Below are positions 1 to 11,561 of a stretch of DNA of 64,000 nucleotides, piece after piece. Position 1 is the stretch's first letter. Each line of letters starts with the position of its first letter. The stretch comes from Flavobacterium terrae (lineage in GTDB: Bacteria > Bacteroidota > Bacteroidia > Flavobacteriales > Flavobacteriaceae): NCBI RefSeq assembly GCF_900142035.1, contig NZ_FQZI01000002.1:682001-746000 (forward strand), read 5' to 3'. A program made the position numbers and the translations under genes. Below the pieces are notes generated by a model, which saw only the letters and a program-made list of their open reading frames with translations, made no database searches and had not been told where the DNA came from.

Positions 1-1050
1 ATCCATTCCTGTTATATATTCTACTAATTGTTTGATATGTTTTAACTGAGATCCTCCCCCAGTTAACACAATTCCTGCAATTAATTTTTTGCGTGGATCT
101 TCATGACCATACGCTTTTATTTCAGTATAAATTTGCTCGATAATTTCAACTACACGAGCATGTATTATTTTTGAAAGGTTTTTTAATGAAATTTCTTTAG
201 GATCTCTTCCTCTTAATCCCGGAATTGAAACTATCTCATTATCCTTATTTTCTCCTGGCCAAGCAGAACCAAACTTTACCTTCAATAATTCAGCTTGTTT
301 TTCAATAATTGAACAACCTTCTTTGATATCTTCGGTAATTACATTACCTCCAAATGGCACAACCGCCGTATGACGAATGATACCATCTTTAAAAATTGCT
401 AAATCTGTAGTTCCACCTCCTATATCGATTAAGGCTACACCAGCTTCTTTTTCTTCTTGACTTAATACCGCATCTGCAGAAGCCAAAGGTTCAAGAGTTA
501 AACCAGAAAGATCTAACCCAGCACTTTTAATACATCTACCAACGTTTCTAATCGATGAAGCTTGACCAACCACAACGTGGAAGCTACTTTCAAGTCGACC
601 TCCATACATGCCTATTGGCTCTTTTATTTCAGACTGTCCATCAATTTTAAATTCTTGAGGTAATACATGAATAATTTCTTCTCCGGGTAACATAGCCAAT
701 TTTTGAACTTGACCAATTAGCACATCTATATCTTTTTCACTAATTACTTCTTCAGAATTAGGTCTTGATATATAATCACTGTGTTGAATACTACGAATAT
801 GCTGACCCGCAATACCAACTACTACATCTTTAATTTTAAATCCAGAATCTTCTTCTGCTAAAGCAATAGCTTCTTGAATAGACTGAATTGTTTGTGTAAT
901 ATTATTTACTACACCTCTAGCCACACCGAGACTTTTAGACTTACCAACGCCTAAAATTTCTAGCTTTCCGTATTCATTTTTCTTGCCTATCATAGCAACA
1001 ATCTTAGTTGTTCCTATATCAAGTCCTACTGCTATATTCTCTCTTTCCAT
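1..1050 (-). CDS. ftsA: Cell division protein FtsA (partial, C-terminus cut by window start)
   Basis: Actin-like ATPase that tethers FtsZ to the inner membrane and recruits later division proteins. The 350 codons seen begin with ATG at 1048-1050 (MERENIAVGLDIGTTK), where DIGTTK is the phosphate-1 loop of the actin/Hsp70 fold. A second phosphate motif (DIGGGTTDLAIF) and a late adenosine motif (IVLTGGGSQLK) follow near the end of the visible part. The C-terminal membrane-anchoring helix lies outside the window. It starts 3 bases after ftsQ stops, so it belongs to the dcw operon; ftsZ would be expected next, off the left edge. Confidence 0.95.
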   Translation of the reverse strand, partial: MERENIAVGLDIGTTKIVAMIGKKNEYGKLEILGVGKSKSLGVARGVVNNITQTIQSIQEAIALAEEDSGFKIKDVVVGIAGQHIRSIQHSDYISRPNSEEVISEKDIDVLIGQVQKLAMLPGEEIIHVLPQEFKIDGQSEIKEPIGMYGGRLESSFHVVVGQASSIRNVGRCIKSAGLDLSGLTLEPLASADAVLSQEEKEAGVALIDIGGGTTDLAIFKDGIIRHTAVVPFGGNVITEDIKEGCSIIEKQAELLKVKFGSAWPGENKDNEIVSIPGLRGRDPKEISLKNLSKIIHARVVEIIEQIYTEIKAYGHEDPRKKLIAGIVLTGGGSQLKHIKQLVEYITGMD

Positions 1051-1053
1051 ACT

Positions 1054-1779
1054 CTATTCTTTTGTACAAACCACTTGCTTTGTAAACTTCAAATTGATTT
1101 TCGAATACGAAGAAATCAATGTGTCTTGTACTGCTTTTTGAAAAAACGCTTTATAATTATCAAATTTTCTATCCATGTGTATGGTTCTACCGAAAATTAT
1201 ATCATAACTATAATTTCTATTCTTCATTACAATGCTTCCGTCGTCGTTTATAGTCATCCCAATGATATTTTTTTTCAAAAAATCATCAGAATAAACCTTT
1301 TTCAACAAGGCGACAAAATTCTTATCTAAGGCTTTATCAACATCACCATAAATAAGTGGCACTCTGGCGCTAAAATTATTTGAAAGCGGCATCCTATCTC
1401 CTTTATAATCAATATAAAAAGAAGAATTATCATTAAAAACTCTAGCGATTGGGGTCTTTTGTTTTACTATTGTTTTCAACTTGCCATCAACACTCACATA
1501 CACTTCAGAATTGTCTATCATGCTGTGTTTATTGATAGTTTGCTCTATACGCTTCAAATCTACTTGTTCTTTTTTAATACTGGAAGTACCTCCAAAATTT
1601 TCTATCAACAACTTATTAACCATTTCATGCGTAACAAATGGGCTCTCAGAATTGACAAATTCGATATCTGGCTTAGAAATTTTTCTCATTTCGTTTCTTT
1701 TTGAGGTAAACGAATACAGAAAAACCACCACTCCAAAAATGGCTATCAGCTGAATATTTATTAACCAATTTTTACGCAT
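1054..1779 (-). CDS. ftsQ: Cell division protein FtsQ-like (241 aa)
   Basis: Bitopic division protein expected to link cytoplasmic and periplasmic parts of the divisome. A short cytoplasmic N-terminus is followed by one membrane segment at about residues 6-24 (IQLIAIFGVVVFLYSF) and a periplasmic region that fits a POTRA-like plus beta domain (ILYENFGG-type start near 55, TIVKQKTPIARVF near 105). Primary sequence is weakly conserved in this phylum, so the call rests on size, topology and position between murC and ftsA. It overlaps the end of murC by 8 bases, which points to coupled translation. Confidence 0.85.
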   Translation of the reverse strand: MRKNWLINIQLIAIFGVVVFLYSFTSKRNEMRKISKPDIEFVNSESPFVTHEMVNKLLIENFGGTSSIKKEQVDLKRIEQTINKHSMIDNSEVYVSVDGKLKTIVKQKTPIARVFNDNSSFYIDYKGDRMPLSNNFSARVPLIYGDVDKALDKNFVALLKKVYSDDFLKKNIIGMTINDDGSIVMKNRNYSYDIIFGRTIHMDRKFDNYKAFFQKAVQDTLISSYSKINLKFTKQVVCTKE

Positions 1780-3112
1780 CTAAAGCTTTTTTAATTTCTG
1801 GCACCATTTCTCCTACATCACCAGCACCTATAGTAACTATAACTGGTGAATCTGATGATTTTAACAATGCTATAAGTTCTTCTTTTTGAACTAATTTTTT
1901 ATTTGAATTATCTATTTTATCCAATAACCATTGCGAAGTAATTCCTGTCATAGGTAATTCGCGAGCTGGATAAATTTCCATTAACAATACCTCGTCAAAT
2001 TGAGATAAACTTTTTGCAAAATCATCAGCAAAATCCTTTGTTCTACTAAACAAGTGCGGTTGAAAAACAGCCAACACTTTTTTTCCAGGATACAACTCCC
2101 TAACCGCTTGATGCACTGCATTTATCTCGGTAGGATGATGTGCATAATCATCGATATACACAAAATCTGGTTTACGAATTTGGAATGAAAAACGGCGTTT
2201 TACTCCCTTAAATGTTGCTAACGCTTTGACAATGGAATCGGTTGGGGTTCCGTAAGTTCGAGCCATGGCCAAAGCAAGCAACGCGTTGGTTAAGTTGTGC
2301 TTCCCTGGTAATCCAAATTTTATATCTTTAATTTCTTCGGTTGATGTTGTTACATCAAAAACATACCATCCATCTATAATCCTAATATTATGCGCAACAA
2401 ATTTAGAATCATCATTTACCCCGACAGTTATTCCATCAAGCGGCAAACCACTGATTACAAATAAGTTATTTTTATCCTCAACTTTATCAGCAAATTCTTT
2501 GAAAGAAGCTTTTATAGACGCGTCATCACCGTAGATATCGAGATGATCAGCATCCATTGAAGTTATGCACGCAATATTGGGGTGCAAATGTAAAAAAGAT
2601 CTATCAAATTCATCAGCTTCAACCACAGTAATTGTTTTTCCAGAACCAATTAAATTTGAGTTGTAATTTTCAACAATTCCACCTAAAAAAGCTGTAACAT
2701 CTAAACCACTTTCATACAAAACATGCCCTAGAATACTCGAGGTTGTAGTTTTACCATGCGTTCCAGCAACTGCAAAACAAAACGTATCCTTAGTAATGAT
2801 TCCTAAAACTTCTGCACGCTTTTTTATTGTAAATCCATTTTCTTTAAAGTAATCCCATTCAGAAAGTTGTTTGATAGCTGGTGTATAAACCACCAATGTA
2901 TTTTCTGGTTTACAATCCTTTGGAATAAAATCAATATTATCTTCAAAATGAATTTCAATACCACTTGCAATCAAATCATCAGTAAGCATAGTAGGAGTTT
3001 TATCATACCCCATAACTTCTTTACCAATGAACTTGAAATAACGCGCTAAGGCACTCATTCCAATTCCTCCGATTCCTATAAAATAGACGTTATGTATTTG
3101 GTTTAAATTCAT
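1772..3112 (-). CDS. murC: UDP-N-acetylmuramate--L-alanine ligase MurC
   Basis: Cytoplasmic ligase that adds L-alanine to UDP-MurNAc, using ATP. The N-terminal nucleotide-sugar domain has the glycine-rich [13 protein letters not shown] (about 13-25). The ATP loop AGTHGKTTT is at 116-124, and the central domain ends with the [13 protein letters not shown] substrate motif. [10 protein letters not shown] marks the start of the C-terminal domain. The 446 residues are normal for the family. It overlaps murG by 4 bases (ATGA) and ftsQ by 8 bases inside the dcw operon. Confidence 0.96.
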   Translation of the reverse strand: MNLNQIHNVYFIGIGGIGMSALARYFKFIGKEVMGYDKTPTMLTDDLIASGIEIHFEDNIDFIPKDCKPENTLVVYTPAIKQLSEWDYFKENGFTIKKRAEVLGIITKDTFCFAVAGTHGKTTTSSILGHVLYESGLDVTAFLGGIVENYNSNLIGSGKTITVVEADEFDRSFLHLHPNIACITSMDADHLDIYGDDASIKASFKEFADKVEDKNNLFVISGLPLDGITVGVNDDSKFVAHNIRIIDGWYVFDVTTSTEEIKDIKFGLPGKHNLTNALLALAMARTYGTPTDSIVKALATFKGVKRRFSFQIRKPDFVYIDDYAHHPTEINAVHQAVRELYPGKKVLAVFQPHLFSRTKDFADDFAKSLSQFDEVLLMEIYPARELPMTGITSQWLLDKIDNSNKKLVQKEELIALLKSSDSPVIVTIGAGDVGEMVPEIKKALDA

Positions 3113-4203
3113 TTAATCAATTTTACTATTTCATCAACAATTTGTTTCGTTGCATTTGGCATAGCCAATGTTTTTATATTCTCACTTAAACTTTGTTGCT
3201 TCCCATTATCATTTAACAAGGCTTCAAATACAACTTCAAATTGCTCATCTAATTCTTTTTCTTTAAGCAATATTGCTCCATGCTTATCAACAATTGCTTG
3301 CGCATTTTTTGTTTGATGATCTTCAGCGACATTTGGGGAAGGAATAAATATAACTGGCTTCCCTACCAAACATAATTCAGATACTGAAGAAGCACCAGAA
3401 CGAGATATCACCACATCTGACGAAGCATAGACTAAATCCATTCTATCAATAAAAGCCAATACTTGAACACCAGCCTTATCATTAAAATGTTTGTACTCTT
3501 CAAAATATAGCTTACCACATTGCCATATAATTTGGACTCCTTGTGATAACAACCAATCAACTTCTTTAGCAATCAATTGATTAACACGTCTTGCACCAAG
3601 ACTTCCTCCCAAAATCAACAATGTTTTTTTAGTAGCATCAAGTTTAAAACACTCTAAAGCTTCTCCTCTTTTATCATTAACCGACAGCAAATCCTGACGA
3701 ACTGGATTTCCTGTTAAAATCATATTTTCTTTTGGAAAAAATCTTTCCAAGTTTTCATAAGCCACACAAATCTTGTTGGCTTTTTTACTCAACAATTTAT
3801 TAGTAATTCCGGGATATGAATTTTGTTCTTGTATTACAGTTGGAATACCTAACATTGAAGCAACTTTTAAAACTGCACCACTTGCAAATCCTCCAGTACC
3901 TATAACCACGTCTGGCTTGAAACTTTTTATAATTCCGAATGACTTCATCAAACTTGAGGCCAATTTCAGCGGAAACATTGCATTTTGCAATGTTAATTTT
4001 CGTTGTATTCCTGCAATCCACAGACCCTTAATAGGATAGCCTGCTTGGGGAACTTTTTGCATTTCCATTTTATCGCTAGCACCTACAAATAGAATGTCAG
4101 CTTTTGGATAACGAGTTTTTAATTCGTTAGCAATAGCAATAGCAGGATAAATATGTCCTCCTGTTCCTCCTCCGCTGATTATGAATTTTGGATTCTCTTT
4201 CAT
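3109..4203 (-). CDS. murG: MurG, lipid I to lipid II GlcNAc transferase
   Basis: Membrane-associated GT28 glycosyltransferase that adds GlcNAc to lipid I to give lipid II. The N-terminal [15 protein letters not shown] loop (about 11-25) is diagnostic. [10 protein letters not shown] begins the C-terminal UDP-GlcNAc domain, and [11 protein letters not shown] with the following [14 protein letters not shown] block is the donor site. Length 364 is typical. It sits between ftsW and murC, 3 bases after the ftsW stop, matching its role just before lipid II use. Confidence 0.96.
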   Translation of the reverse strand: MKENPKFIISGGGTGGHIYPAIAIANELKTRYPKADILFVGASDKMEMQKVPQAGYPIKGLWIAGIQRKLTLQNAMFPLKLASSLMKSFGIIKSFKPDVVIGTGGFASGAVLKVASMLGIPTVIQEQNSYPGITNKLLSKKANKICVAYENLERFFPKENMILTGNPVRQDLLSVNDKRGEALECFKLDATKKTLLILGGSLGARRVNQLIAKEVDWLLSQGVQIIWQCGKLYFEEYKHFNDKAGVQVLAFIDRMDLVYASSDVVISRSGASSVSELCLVGKPVIFIPSPNVAEDHQTKNAQAIVDKHGAILLKEKELDEQFEVVFEALLNDNGKQQSLSENIKTLAMPNATKQIVDEIVKLIK

Positions 4204-4206
4204 TAT

Positions 4207-5502
4207 CTATTTGTTTAAAACAGCATTCATAGGATTGTTCAATTCTTCGATTGAATAATCTTCATTAACTTCTTCTTCTACTTTAATTTCTTCCGATAAT
4301 TCTCTATCAATAATTCGTTGTAATGCTTCTTCTCGTTTTTGCTTTTCGATATTTTCCTTAGCTATTTCCTCCTCCTTTTTCGTTACATTCAAAATAATAC
4401 CCAAAGCCGCGCAAGTCATCCAAATCGACGTTCCTCCACTACTTATCAACGGTAGTGTTTGTCCTGTTGTAGGTAACAACTCTACCGCCACACCCATATT
4501 AATGAAAGCTTGAAAAATCACAGGAAATCCTAATCCTACCACAACAAGTTTTCCAAAAATAGTAGGTGCTTTGTAGGATGCAATTATGAACCTTACAAAC
4601 AAAATGAGGTAAATTGTGATTATAAAAAAGGCTCCAAATAAACCAAGTTCTTCTACAATAATGGCAAAAATAAAATCGGAAGAAGATTGAGGCAAAAAGT
4701 TTTTCTGAACACTTTTCCCGGGGCCTAATCCATAAACACCACCAGTAGCAATAGCTGTTTTAGCTTTTTCTATTTGGTAATCATCTTCCCCTGGTTTATC
4801 TGAAGCAAAATTATCTATACGGCTTATCCAAGTGTCAACACGGTTTGGAAATGCTCCTGGAAATGCTTTTACCACAAGAATAAAAAAAGCAAATGATACA
4901 ATTCCCATCCCAACGATTATAGCAATATTTTTTATTGGGTAATTCCCAACAAAGGTTAGCATCAAAATCATTGAGAATATTAATGCTGTAGTCGAGAAGT
5001 TAGAAGGCAAAATAAGCGCAAGCGTTATAAAAACAGGTATCCAAAGCTCTACAAATGATTTTTGGAAAGTCATATCTTCTACTTCGGTTTTAGACAAATA
5101 CCTAGCCACAAATAGAAACATAATCATTCCAGCAAATGTTGATGGCTGAAAAGAGATACCTACTAACGGCACTTGAATCCATCTACTTGCATTAGCGCCT
5201 TCAATAACTGTCCCTTTCACCATTGCATAAGCCAATAAAATCCAGGCAAATGGCAAAAGCACTCTAGACAGACTTCGGAAGTAATGATAAGGCACTTTTT
5301 GTACTTGATACATAATCCAAAACCCTGCTGATAAATGAACAAGATGTTTGATTAAATACACCAACGTATTACCTGTACCATGTTTTTGATACGCTAAATT
5401 ACTACTAGCACTGTACACAGGAATAAACGAGATTAGGGCCAATAGCGCAACCATGGCCCAAATCACCTTATCTCCTTTTAAATTATGTATCAGTGTTTTC
5501 AT
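4207..5502 (-). CDS. ftsW: FtsW, SEDS-family septal glycosyltransferase
   Basis: Polytopic SEDS protein that polymerises lipid II at the septum together with the class B PBP (FtsI). About ten hydrophobic segments are visible, with the SEDS motif region PQSSSDFIFAIIVEELGLFGA (about 276-296) and the late PTTGQTLPLISSGGTS. A charged tail of about 60 residues rich in Glu and Lys (from KKEEEIAKENIEKQ) extends past the last membrane segment and probably lies in the cytoplasm. RodA would share the core, but the dcw position argues for FtsW. Confidence 0.93.
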   Translation of the reverse strand: MKTLIHNLKGDKVIWAMVALLALISFIPVYSASSNLAYQKHGTGNTLVYLIKHLVHLSAGFWIMYQVQKVPYHYFRSLSRVLLPFAWILLAYAMVKGTVIEGANASRWIQVPLVGISFQPSTFAGMIMFLFVARYLSKTEVEDMTFQKSFVELWIPVFITLALILPSNFSTTALIFSMILMLTFVGNYPIKNIAIIVGMGIVSFAFFILVVKAFPGAFPNRVDTWISRIDNFASDKPGEDDYQIEKAKTAIATGGVYGLGPGKSVQKNFLPQSSSDFIFAIIVEELGLFGAFFIITIYLILFVRFIIASYKAPTIFGKLVVVGLGFPVIFQAFINMGVAVELLPTTGQTLPLISSGGTSIWMTCAALGIILNVTKKEEEIAKENIEKQKREEALQRIIDRELSEEIKVEEEVNEDYSIEELNNPMNAVLNK

Positions 5503-5522
5503 TTATACTTTAACTAAAAAAC

Positions 5523-6854
5523 TTATAAATTTTGTACAGCTTGTTTGAACTGACGTCCTCTGTCTTCGTAATTTTCAAATAAATCGAAACTTGCACAAGC
5601 GGGTGACAACAATACTGTATCTCCTTTTTCTGCAATTTTATACGCTTGTCTTACCGCTTCAACCATAGAAGATGCTTCAACTAAAACATCTACAACACCA
5701 CCAAAGGTTTCGATAAGCTTTGCATTATCGATTCCTAAACAAATGATTGCTTTAACTTTTTCATTTACTAAAGACAATAATTCAGTGTAATCGTTTCCTT
5801 TATCTACTCCTCCTACAATCCAAACTGTAGGCGTTGTCATACTATCTAATGCAAAAAAAGTAGCGTTTACATTTGTTGCTTTAGAATCGTTGATATATTG
5901 AACGTTTTGAATTTTAAGCACTTTTTCTAATCTATGCTCTACACCTTGAAAATCAGAAAGGCTTTCACGAATTGTGTCTTTTCTAATTTTTAATAACTGA
6001 GCAACAGTTGCTGCAGCCATAGCATTTTTTACATTGTGCTTTCCTTCTAGTGATAATTGTGATGTTGGCATATCGAAATTCTCGTTTGTCGTATTTATTT
6101 TTATATTATTTTCTTCTAAAAAGGCTCCAAAGTCTAATGGTTTTGAAATAGAAAATGGAACTAGTTTTGCTCTTGTACTATTGTTTTTGAGCCAGTTTGC
6201 TATTGCTTCGTCATCTGCATCATAAATCAAGAAATCATCTTCTGTCTGATTCATGGTTATTCTAAATTTAGAAGCAATATATTTTTCGTATTTGTATTCG
6301 TATCTATCTAAATGATCCGGGCTAATATTTGTTATGATTGCTATATGTGGCTTATAAGTTTCTATTCCGTCTAGTTGAAAACTACTCAACTCTAAAACAT
6401 ATGAATCATACTTACCTTCTGAAACCTGCCAAGCATAACTTTTACCAATATTCCCTGCTAAACCAACATTTAATCCTCCTTGTTTTAGCAAATGATATGT
6501 CAACATTGTTGTTGTTGTTTTACCATTACTTCCTGTTATTCCTATCGTCACGGCATCTGTAAACTGATTGGTAAATTCTATTTCGGAAACTATTGGAATA
6601 TTTTTTTCTTTAATCTTTTTGATGATTGGCACTTTATCAGGAATCCCTGGACTTTTCATCACCACATTTGCATTAAGAATCAAATCTTCTGTATGCTTTT
6701 CGTCTTCAAATTTGATTTTATGAAGTAGTAAAACTTCTTTATAATTGTTTTTTATTTTTCCAAAATCGGACAGAAATACATCATATCCTTTCTTTTTCCC
6801 TAAAATGGCGGTTCCTACACCACTTTCGCCTCCTCCTAAAACTACTAATCTCAT
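5523..6854 (-). CDS. murD: UDP-N-acetylmuramoylalanine--D-glutamate ligase MurD
   Basis: Cytoplasmic ligase adding D-glutamate to UDP-MurNAc-L-Ala. The N-terminal Rossmann-like loop VVLGGGESGVG (4-14) binds the nucleotide sugar. GITGSNGKTTTT (105-116) is the ATP loop, and LEGKHNVKNAMAA and INDSKATN are further Mur ligase motifs. The C-terminus LLSPACASFDLFENYEDRG is characteristic of MurD. Length 443 fits the family. It lies between mraY (3 bases upstream) and ftsW (20 bases downstream). Confidence 0.96.
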   Translation of the reverse strand: MRLVVLGGGESGVGTAILGKKKGYDVFLSDFGKIKNNYKEVLLLHKIKFEDEKHTEDLILNANVVMKSPGIPDKVPIIKKIKEKNIPIVSEIEFTNQFTDAVTIGITGSNGKTTTTMLTYHLLKQGGLNVGLAGNIGKSYAWQVSEGKYDSYVLELSSFQLDGIETYKPHIAIITNISPDHLDRYEYKYEKYIASKFRITMNQTEDDFLIYDADDEAIANWLKNNSTRAKLVPFSISKPLDFGAFLEENNIKINTTNENFDMPTSQLSLEGKHNVKNAMAAATVAQLLKIRKDTIRESLSDFQGVEHRLEKVLKIQNVQYINDSKATNVNATFFALDSMTTPTVWIVGGVDKGNDYTELLSLVNEKVKAIICLGIDNAKLIETFGGVVDVLVEASSMVEAVRQAYKIAEKGDTVLLSPACASFDLFENYEDRGRQFKQAVQNL

Positions 6855-6857
6855 ATA

Positions 6858-8087
6858 TTACCTTAATTTTAGGGTTACAATTGATACTATTGCCAACAGA
6901 ATTCCTACAATCCAAAATCGGGTAACGATTTTACTTTCGTGGTATCCTTTTTTCTGATAATGATGGTGTAAAGGAGACATTAAGAAAATGCGTCGACCTT
7001 CACCGTATTTTTTCTTTGTATATTTAAAATAGGCTACTTGTAGAACAACCGATAAATTTTCGGCTAAGAATATTCCGCAGATAACAGGAATCAACATTTC
7101 TTTGCGAACTGCAATTGCTAAAACTGCAATAACTCCACCAATAGTTAAACTTCCCGTATCTCCCATAAAGACAGCCGCTGGATAACTATTGTACCATAAA
7201 AATCCGACCAATGCACCTACGAAAGCCGCTATAAAGACAGTCATTTCCCCAGAGTTTGGAATAAACATAATGTTCAAGTAGTTAGAAAACATAATATTAC
7301 CTGAAACGAAAGTAAAAACCCCAAGAGCAATTACAGATATTGCTGAAGTTCCGGCCGCGAGACCATCAATACCATCAGTTAAATTTGCACCATTTGAAAC
7401 TGCAGTGATGATAAAAATTACAATCGGGATGAATACTAACCATGCCCAATTTTCATATCCATCACCTGTCCATGCTAACAATTCAGCATAATCAAACTCA
7501 TTATTTTTAAAGAATGGAATTGTTGTCGCTGTAGATTTTTCTTGAAGAGAAACCGGATTAATAGTGTTTTGAGCAGCATTCACCACAATTTTAGCTGTCT
7601 GAGTATCTTTTCTTACAGTCACTCCTGGATGGAAGTACAACGTAGCACCAACAATAACTCCTAGACCAACTTGACCTATAACTTTGAAAATACCTTTTAA
7701 ACCTTCTTTATCTTTCTTAAATACTTTTATATAATCATCCAAGAAGCCTATAAGTCCCATCCATAACATGGACACAATTAACAATATCACATAGATATTA
7801 TTCAGTTTTGCTAGTAAAAAGACTGGAATTAGAGTCGAAAATATAATGATAACACCACCCATAGTAGGCGTCCCTGCTTTTTGAGTTTGCCCTTCAAGAC
7901 CCAGTTCACGAACTGTTTCTCCAATTTGCTGACGTCTTAAAAAACCAATTACTCTTTTACCATAAATGGTAGACAATAGCAATGACATTATAATAGCCAA
8001 GGCCGATCTGAAAGTAATATACTGGAAAACCCCTGTTCCAGGAACGTCTAGCGTTTTGTCTAAATACTCAAATAAATAGTATAACAT
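6858..8087 (-). CDS. mraY: MraY, phospho-MurNAc-pentapeptide translocase
   Basis: Integral membrane enzyme that moves phospho-MurNAc-pentapeptide to undecaprenyl phosphate, making lipid [14 protein letters not shown], the aspartate-rich [26 protein letters not shown] and FMGDTGSL are the family signatures. The protein is 409 residues against about 360 in E. coli. The extra length is mostly a polar insertion at about residues 155-215 between membrane segments, with a [16 protein letters not shown] stretch. I recall similar long MraY proteins in this phylum. It lies directly after murE because murF is missing from the cluster. Confidence 0.96.
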   Translation of the reverse strand: MLYYLFEYLDKTLDVPGTGVFQYITFRSALAIIMSLLLSTIYGKRVIGFLRRQQIGETVRELGLEGQTQKAGTPTMGGVIIIFSTLIPVFLLAKLNNIYVILLIVSMLWMGLIGFLDDYIKVFKKDKEGLKGIFKVIGQVGLGVIVGATLYFHPGVTVRKDTQTAKIVVNAAQNTINPVSLQEKSTATTIPFFKNNEFDYAELLAWTGDGYENWAWLVFIPIVIFIITAVSNGANLTDGIDGLAAGTSAISVIALGVFTFVSGNIMFSNYLNIMFIPNSGEMTVFIAAFVGALVGFLWYNSYPAAVFMGDTGSLTIGGVIAVLAIAVRKEMLIPVICGIFLAENLSVVLQVAYFKYTKKKYGEGRRIFLMSPLHHHYQKKGYHESKIVTRFWIVGILLAIVSIVTLKLR

Positions 8088-8097
8088 ACCTCTATGG

Positions 8098-9558
8098 TTA
8101 TTTGTTAAGTTGCTCTAATATTTCTTTTACTATTTTCATATCGTCAAAATCATGGCGAACACCGTTAATTTCTTGATAAGTTTCATGACCTTTACCAGCG
8201 ATTACTATTATATCATTGGTTTCTGCCATTTGACAAGCCGTTTTAATAGCTTGTTTTCTATCTAAAATCGAAACGTATTTTTTGAAATTTTCAGGACTAA
8301 TTCCTGCTTCCATTTCATCAATAATCGCTTGAGGATCTTCCGTTCTTGGATTATCAGAAGTGATGACTACTTTATCACTAAGTTCTGTTGCGATCTTAGC
8401 CATTATAGGTCTTTTAGTTCTATCTCTATCTCCTCCGCAACCTACAATAGTTATTAGTTTTTCATTTTTAGTTCTTATATCATTGATTGTATTCAATACA
8501 TTTTCTAAAGCATCAGGCGTATGAGCATAATCTACAACGGCTGTAATTTTTTGAGCTGAAACGATATATTGAAATCTCCCAGAAACACTTTCTAGCTCAG
8601 AAAGCAAACGAAGTGCTTCAATTTTTTCGATTCCTAATTCTATAGCAACTCCGTAAATTGCCAATAGATTATACGCATTAAAGTTCCCTATTAAACGTGT
8701 CCAAACTTCTTGCTCATTAATTTTAAGCTGTAATCCGGACAATTGATTTTCTAAAATCACTGCTTTATAATCAGCATAAGTTTTTAGTGCATATGACAAC
8801 TTTTTAGCCTGAGTATTCTGAATCATAACCGCACCATTTTTATCATCAATATTTGTTAGAGCAAATGCTGATTTTGGTAAATGATCAAAAAATGATTTTT
8901 TTACATCTCTATACTCGGCAAACGTTGGGTGATAGTCTAAATGATCGTGAGAAAGATTTGTAAAAACTCCTCCTTTAAATTCAAGTGCTTCGGTTCTTTT
9001 TTGATGAATACCATGAGAACTCACTTCCATGAAACAATACTCACAGCCAGCTTGAACCATTTCATTGATGTAATAATTGATCGTTAAAGAGTCTGGAGTA
9101 GTATGAGTAGCTTTATATTCTATTTCATCAACTAAAATTTTCACAGTCGAAAGCAAACCTACTTTATAACCTGCTTTTTTAAACAACTGATATAAAAGAG
9201 ATGCTATTGTAGTTTTACCGTTTGTTCCAGTTACACCAATTAGTTGTAATTTAGAAGATGGATTGTCGTAATAATTATTTGCTAAATGAGCCAATGCATC
9301 ATTTGTATCTTTCACCACAACATATACAATTTGCGATAACAAATTATTTGGTAAATCTTGACAAACAACCACTGAAGCACCTAATGAAATTGCTTTATCA
9401 ATGAACTCATGACCATCTGAAACAGTTCCTTTAATAGCCACAAAAACATCATCCTTTTCAATTTTTCTAGAATCGAAATGAATAGCACTGATTTCAACAT
9501 CTGTCGAACCATGTACAGCCTCTATCGCTACCTTATATAAAACGTCTTTAAGCTTCAT
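8098..9558 (-). CDS. murE: MurE, UDP-MurNAc-tripeptide ligase, likely meso-DAP specific
   Basis: Cytoplasmic ligase that adds the third stem-peptide residue. The ATP loop [10 protein letters not shown] is at 108-117. TTPDSLTI and the carbamylated-lysine region precede a [12 protein letters not shown] motif. The specificity motif DNPR (402-405) is the form that binds meso-diaminopimelate rather than lysine, so the wall is inferred to be of the DAP type. Length 486 is normal. Its ATG shares one base with the ftsI stop codon, indicating tight coupling. Confidence 0.96.
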   Translation of the reverse strand: MKLKDVLYKVAIEAVHGSTDVEISAIHFDSRKIEKDDVFVAIKGTVSDGHEFIDKAISLGASVVVCQDLPNNLLSQIVYVVVKDTNDALAHLANNYYDNPSSKLQLIGVTGTNGKTTIASLLYQLFKKAGYKVGLLSTVKILVDEIEYKATHTTPDSLTINYYINEMVQAGCEYCFMEVSSHGIHQKRTEALEFKGGVFTNLSHDHLDYHPTFAEYRDVKKSFFDHLPKSAFALTNIDDKNGAVMIQNTQAKKLSYALKTYADYKAVILENQLSGLQLKINEQEVWTRLIGNFNAYNLLAIYGVAIELGIEKIEALRLLSELESVSGRFQYIVSAQKITAVVDYAHTPDALENVLNTINDIRTKNEKLITIVGCGGDRDRTKRPIMAKIATELSDKVVITSDNPRTEDPQAIIDEMEAGISPENFKKYVSILDRKQAIKTACQMAETNDIIVIAGKGHETYQEINGVRHDFDDMKIVKEILEQLNK

Positions 9559-11561
9559 TATGATAATTCAAGTATTATGGTGTTGTTTTTAATAATTGGC
9601 TGACCAGGTAATATAGATTGCTTTTTAACTTTACCAATCCCTATAACTTTTACTTTCATTTCTAAATTTTCAAGTAATGCTACTGCATCCATCCCTGCCA
9701 TTCCTTTTAAGTTGGGTATAACCGAAGGCTTCTTGTTTAATTTTGCATTGTATGCATAATAATTACCTTCTTGATCTTTAAACTTTTTCTTAAGATTTTT
9801 TATCTCGTTTGTTGAAGGAACATCTGTAAATACTTTTTGTGCAATTCTTTTAAAAACTGGTCCAGCAACATCTGCTCCATAATAATTATTTTTTAATGTA
9901 TTGGGTTTATGAACCACCACTATACAAGAATACTTAGGATTTTCGGCAGGAAAATACCCAACAAAAGAAGAAGCATAATACATGTGTTCATCTCCTTTAT
10001 GATAATTTACCTGTGCAGTTCCTGTTTTACCCGCCATCGAAAAATCTTTAGAATACAATTTAGAGCCAGTTCCCTTTTTAACTACATTTTTTAGAACCGC
10101 TTGCACTTTCTTCAAAGTTTCTTCTGAACAAATACTCGGATTTATTACTTGCTTATCAAATTTTTTAATTGTCTTATTCCATTCTTTAACCTCTTGCACG
10201 AAAATTGGTTTAACCATTTCTCCATTGTTAGCCACAGCATTATATAATGCTAATGTTTGCAACGGTGTTACTGAAACTCCATATCCAAATGCCATCCAAG
10301 GCAGGGAAATCCCACTCCAGCCATTTTGACCAGGTTGTGGTATTTTAGGAGTTCCCTCTCCCTTAAATGGTAATCCCAGTGGTTTATTTAAACCAAGACT
10401 ATTAATTCTATCAACAAACTGTTTTGGGTTATCTTTATAATTTTCGTAAACTGCTTGAACTAAAACTGTATTTGACGAAACCTCAAATCCTCGGGCCAAT
10501 GAAATCTTTCCGTAACCGCCTTCATGAGAATCACGTACGTGACGCCCTTTGTAAACAATATCTCCGCCTTTAGAATCGTAAACTTTCCCAGTATCTATTT
10601 TTTCATCATCAATAAGAGCAATTAAATCTATTAGTTTAAATGTAGATCCAGGCTCATGTGATTCTCCCACAGCATAATTAATGGTTTCATAATATGATCC
10701 ATCAGTGGCTCTTCCTAAATTCGAAATAGCTTTTACAGCTCCTGTTTTTGTTTCCATTACTACAACACATCCATGATCTGCTTCATAATCTTGTAGTTGT
10801 TTTAACAAAGCATGATGGGCTATATCTTGTACATAAACATCAATGGTAGACACTATGTCATATCCATCTCTTGGCTCAACCTCATAATTATCATGAATAG
10901 GTTTCCATTGTCCTTTGGCAATTTTCTGCTTTAAAATTCTGCCATCTGTTCCATTAAGATATTTTCCAAAAGCCCCTTCGATACCTACAGGCAATAATTT
11001 TCCGTTTTCATCATATCTTTCATAACCAATAGTTCTCTTTGCAATTTTTCCAATTGGATGTTCACGGACAGTTTTTTGTTCAGTAATCATTCCACCTTTA
11101 TATGCTCCAAGACTAAAAAGCGGAAAACCTTTAATAGTCATATACTGTGTATAACTTAAATCACGGGCTACTAAAAAATATCTGTTTTTATTTGCTCTAG
11201 CTTTTCTAAACTCATTTAAATAAGTATATGCTGACTTGTTTTTTAGTAACTTATGCAAAGAGTCAGACAATTGTTCTATGTGATTGTCAAAATTTTCTTG
11301 TGATGGCGCCAAAGCATCAAATCGAATTGTATATTCTGGAATTGACGTAGCCAATAAACTTCCATCTGAAGAATACACATTACCTCTATTTGCCGGAATA
11401 ACAAAGTTTTTAATTGTTCTTTCTTTTGCCAGCTTGCGGTAATACTCACCTTCTACCCACTGTATATTAGTAAGTTTAACACCCACAGCCGTTACCATGA
11501 TTAAAACAATCAATGCAACAATATAGATACGATTTAATATGTTTCTATTTTCTACTGCCAT
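9558..11561 (-). CDS. ftsI: FtsI, class B penicillin-binding protein with C-terminal PASTA domain
   Basis: Septal D,D-transpeptidase that cross-links new glycan made by FtsW. One N-terminal membrane anchor lies at about 11-30. The transpeptidase triad is STFK (306-309), SSN (362-364) and KTG (512-514). Residues from about 612 to 667 (VIPNLKGMAGMDAVALLENL onward) look like a single PASTA domain, which E. coli FtsI lacks but related Bacteroidota and Gram-positive PBPs have. It overlaps the ftsL-like gene by 10 bases and murE by one base. Confidence 0.94.
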   Translation of the reverse strand: MAVENRNILNRIYIVALIVLIMVTAVGVKLTNIQWVEGEYYRKLAKERTIKNFVIPANRGNVYSSDGSLLATSIPEYTIRFDALAPSQENFDNHIEQLSDSLHKLLKNKSAYTYLNEFRKARANKNRYFLVARDLSYTQYMTIKGFPLFSLGAYKGGMITEQKTVREHPIGKIAKRTIGYERYDENGKLLPVGIEGAFGKYLNGTDGRILKQKIAKGQWKPIHDNYEVEPRDGYDIVSTIDVYVQDIAHHALLKQLQDYEADHGCVVVMETKTGAVKAISNLGRATDGSYYETINYAVGESHEPGSTFKLIDLIALIDDEKIDTGKVYDSKGGDIVYKGRHVRDSHEGGYGKISLARGFEVSSNTVLVQAVYENYKDNPKQFVDRINSLGLNKPLGLPFKGEGTPKIPQPGQNGWSGISLPWMAFGYGVSVTPLQTLALYNAVANNGEMVKPIFVQEVKEWNKTIKKFDKQVINPSICSEETLKKVQAVLKNVVKKGTGSKLYSKDFSMAGKTGTAQVNYHKGDEHMYYASSFVGYFPAENPKYSCIVVVHKPNTLKNNYYGADVAGPVFKRIAQKVFTDVPSTNEIKNLKKKFKDQEGNYYAYNAKLNKKPSVIPNLKGMAGMDAVALLENLEMKVKVIGIGKVKKQSILPGQPIIKNNTIILELS

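Noticed and set aside
2265..2534. Open frames on the strand opposite the dcw genes (several of 60-110 codons)
   Set aside because: They lie wholly inside well-supported genes, have no promoter box or domain and read as shadows of the real frames.
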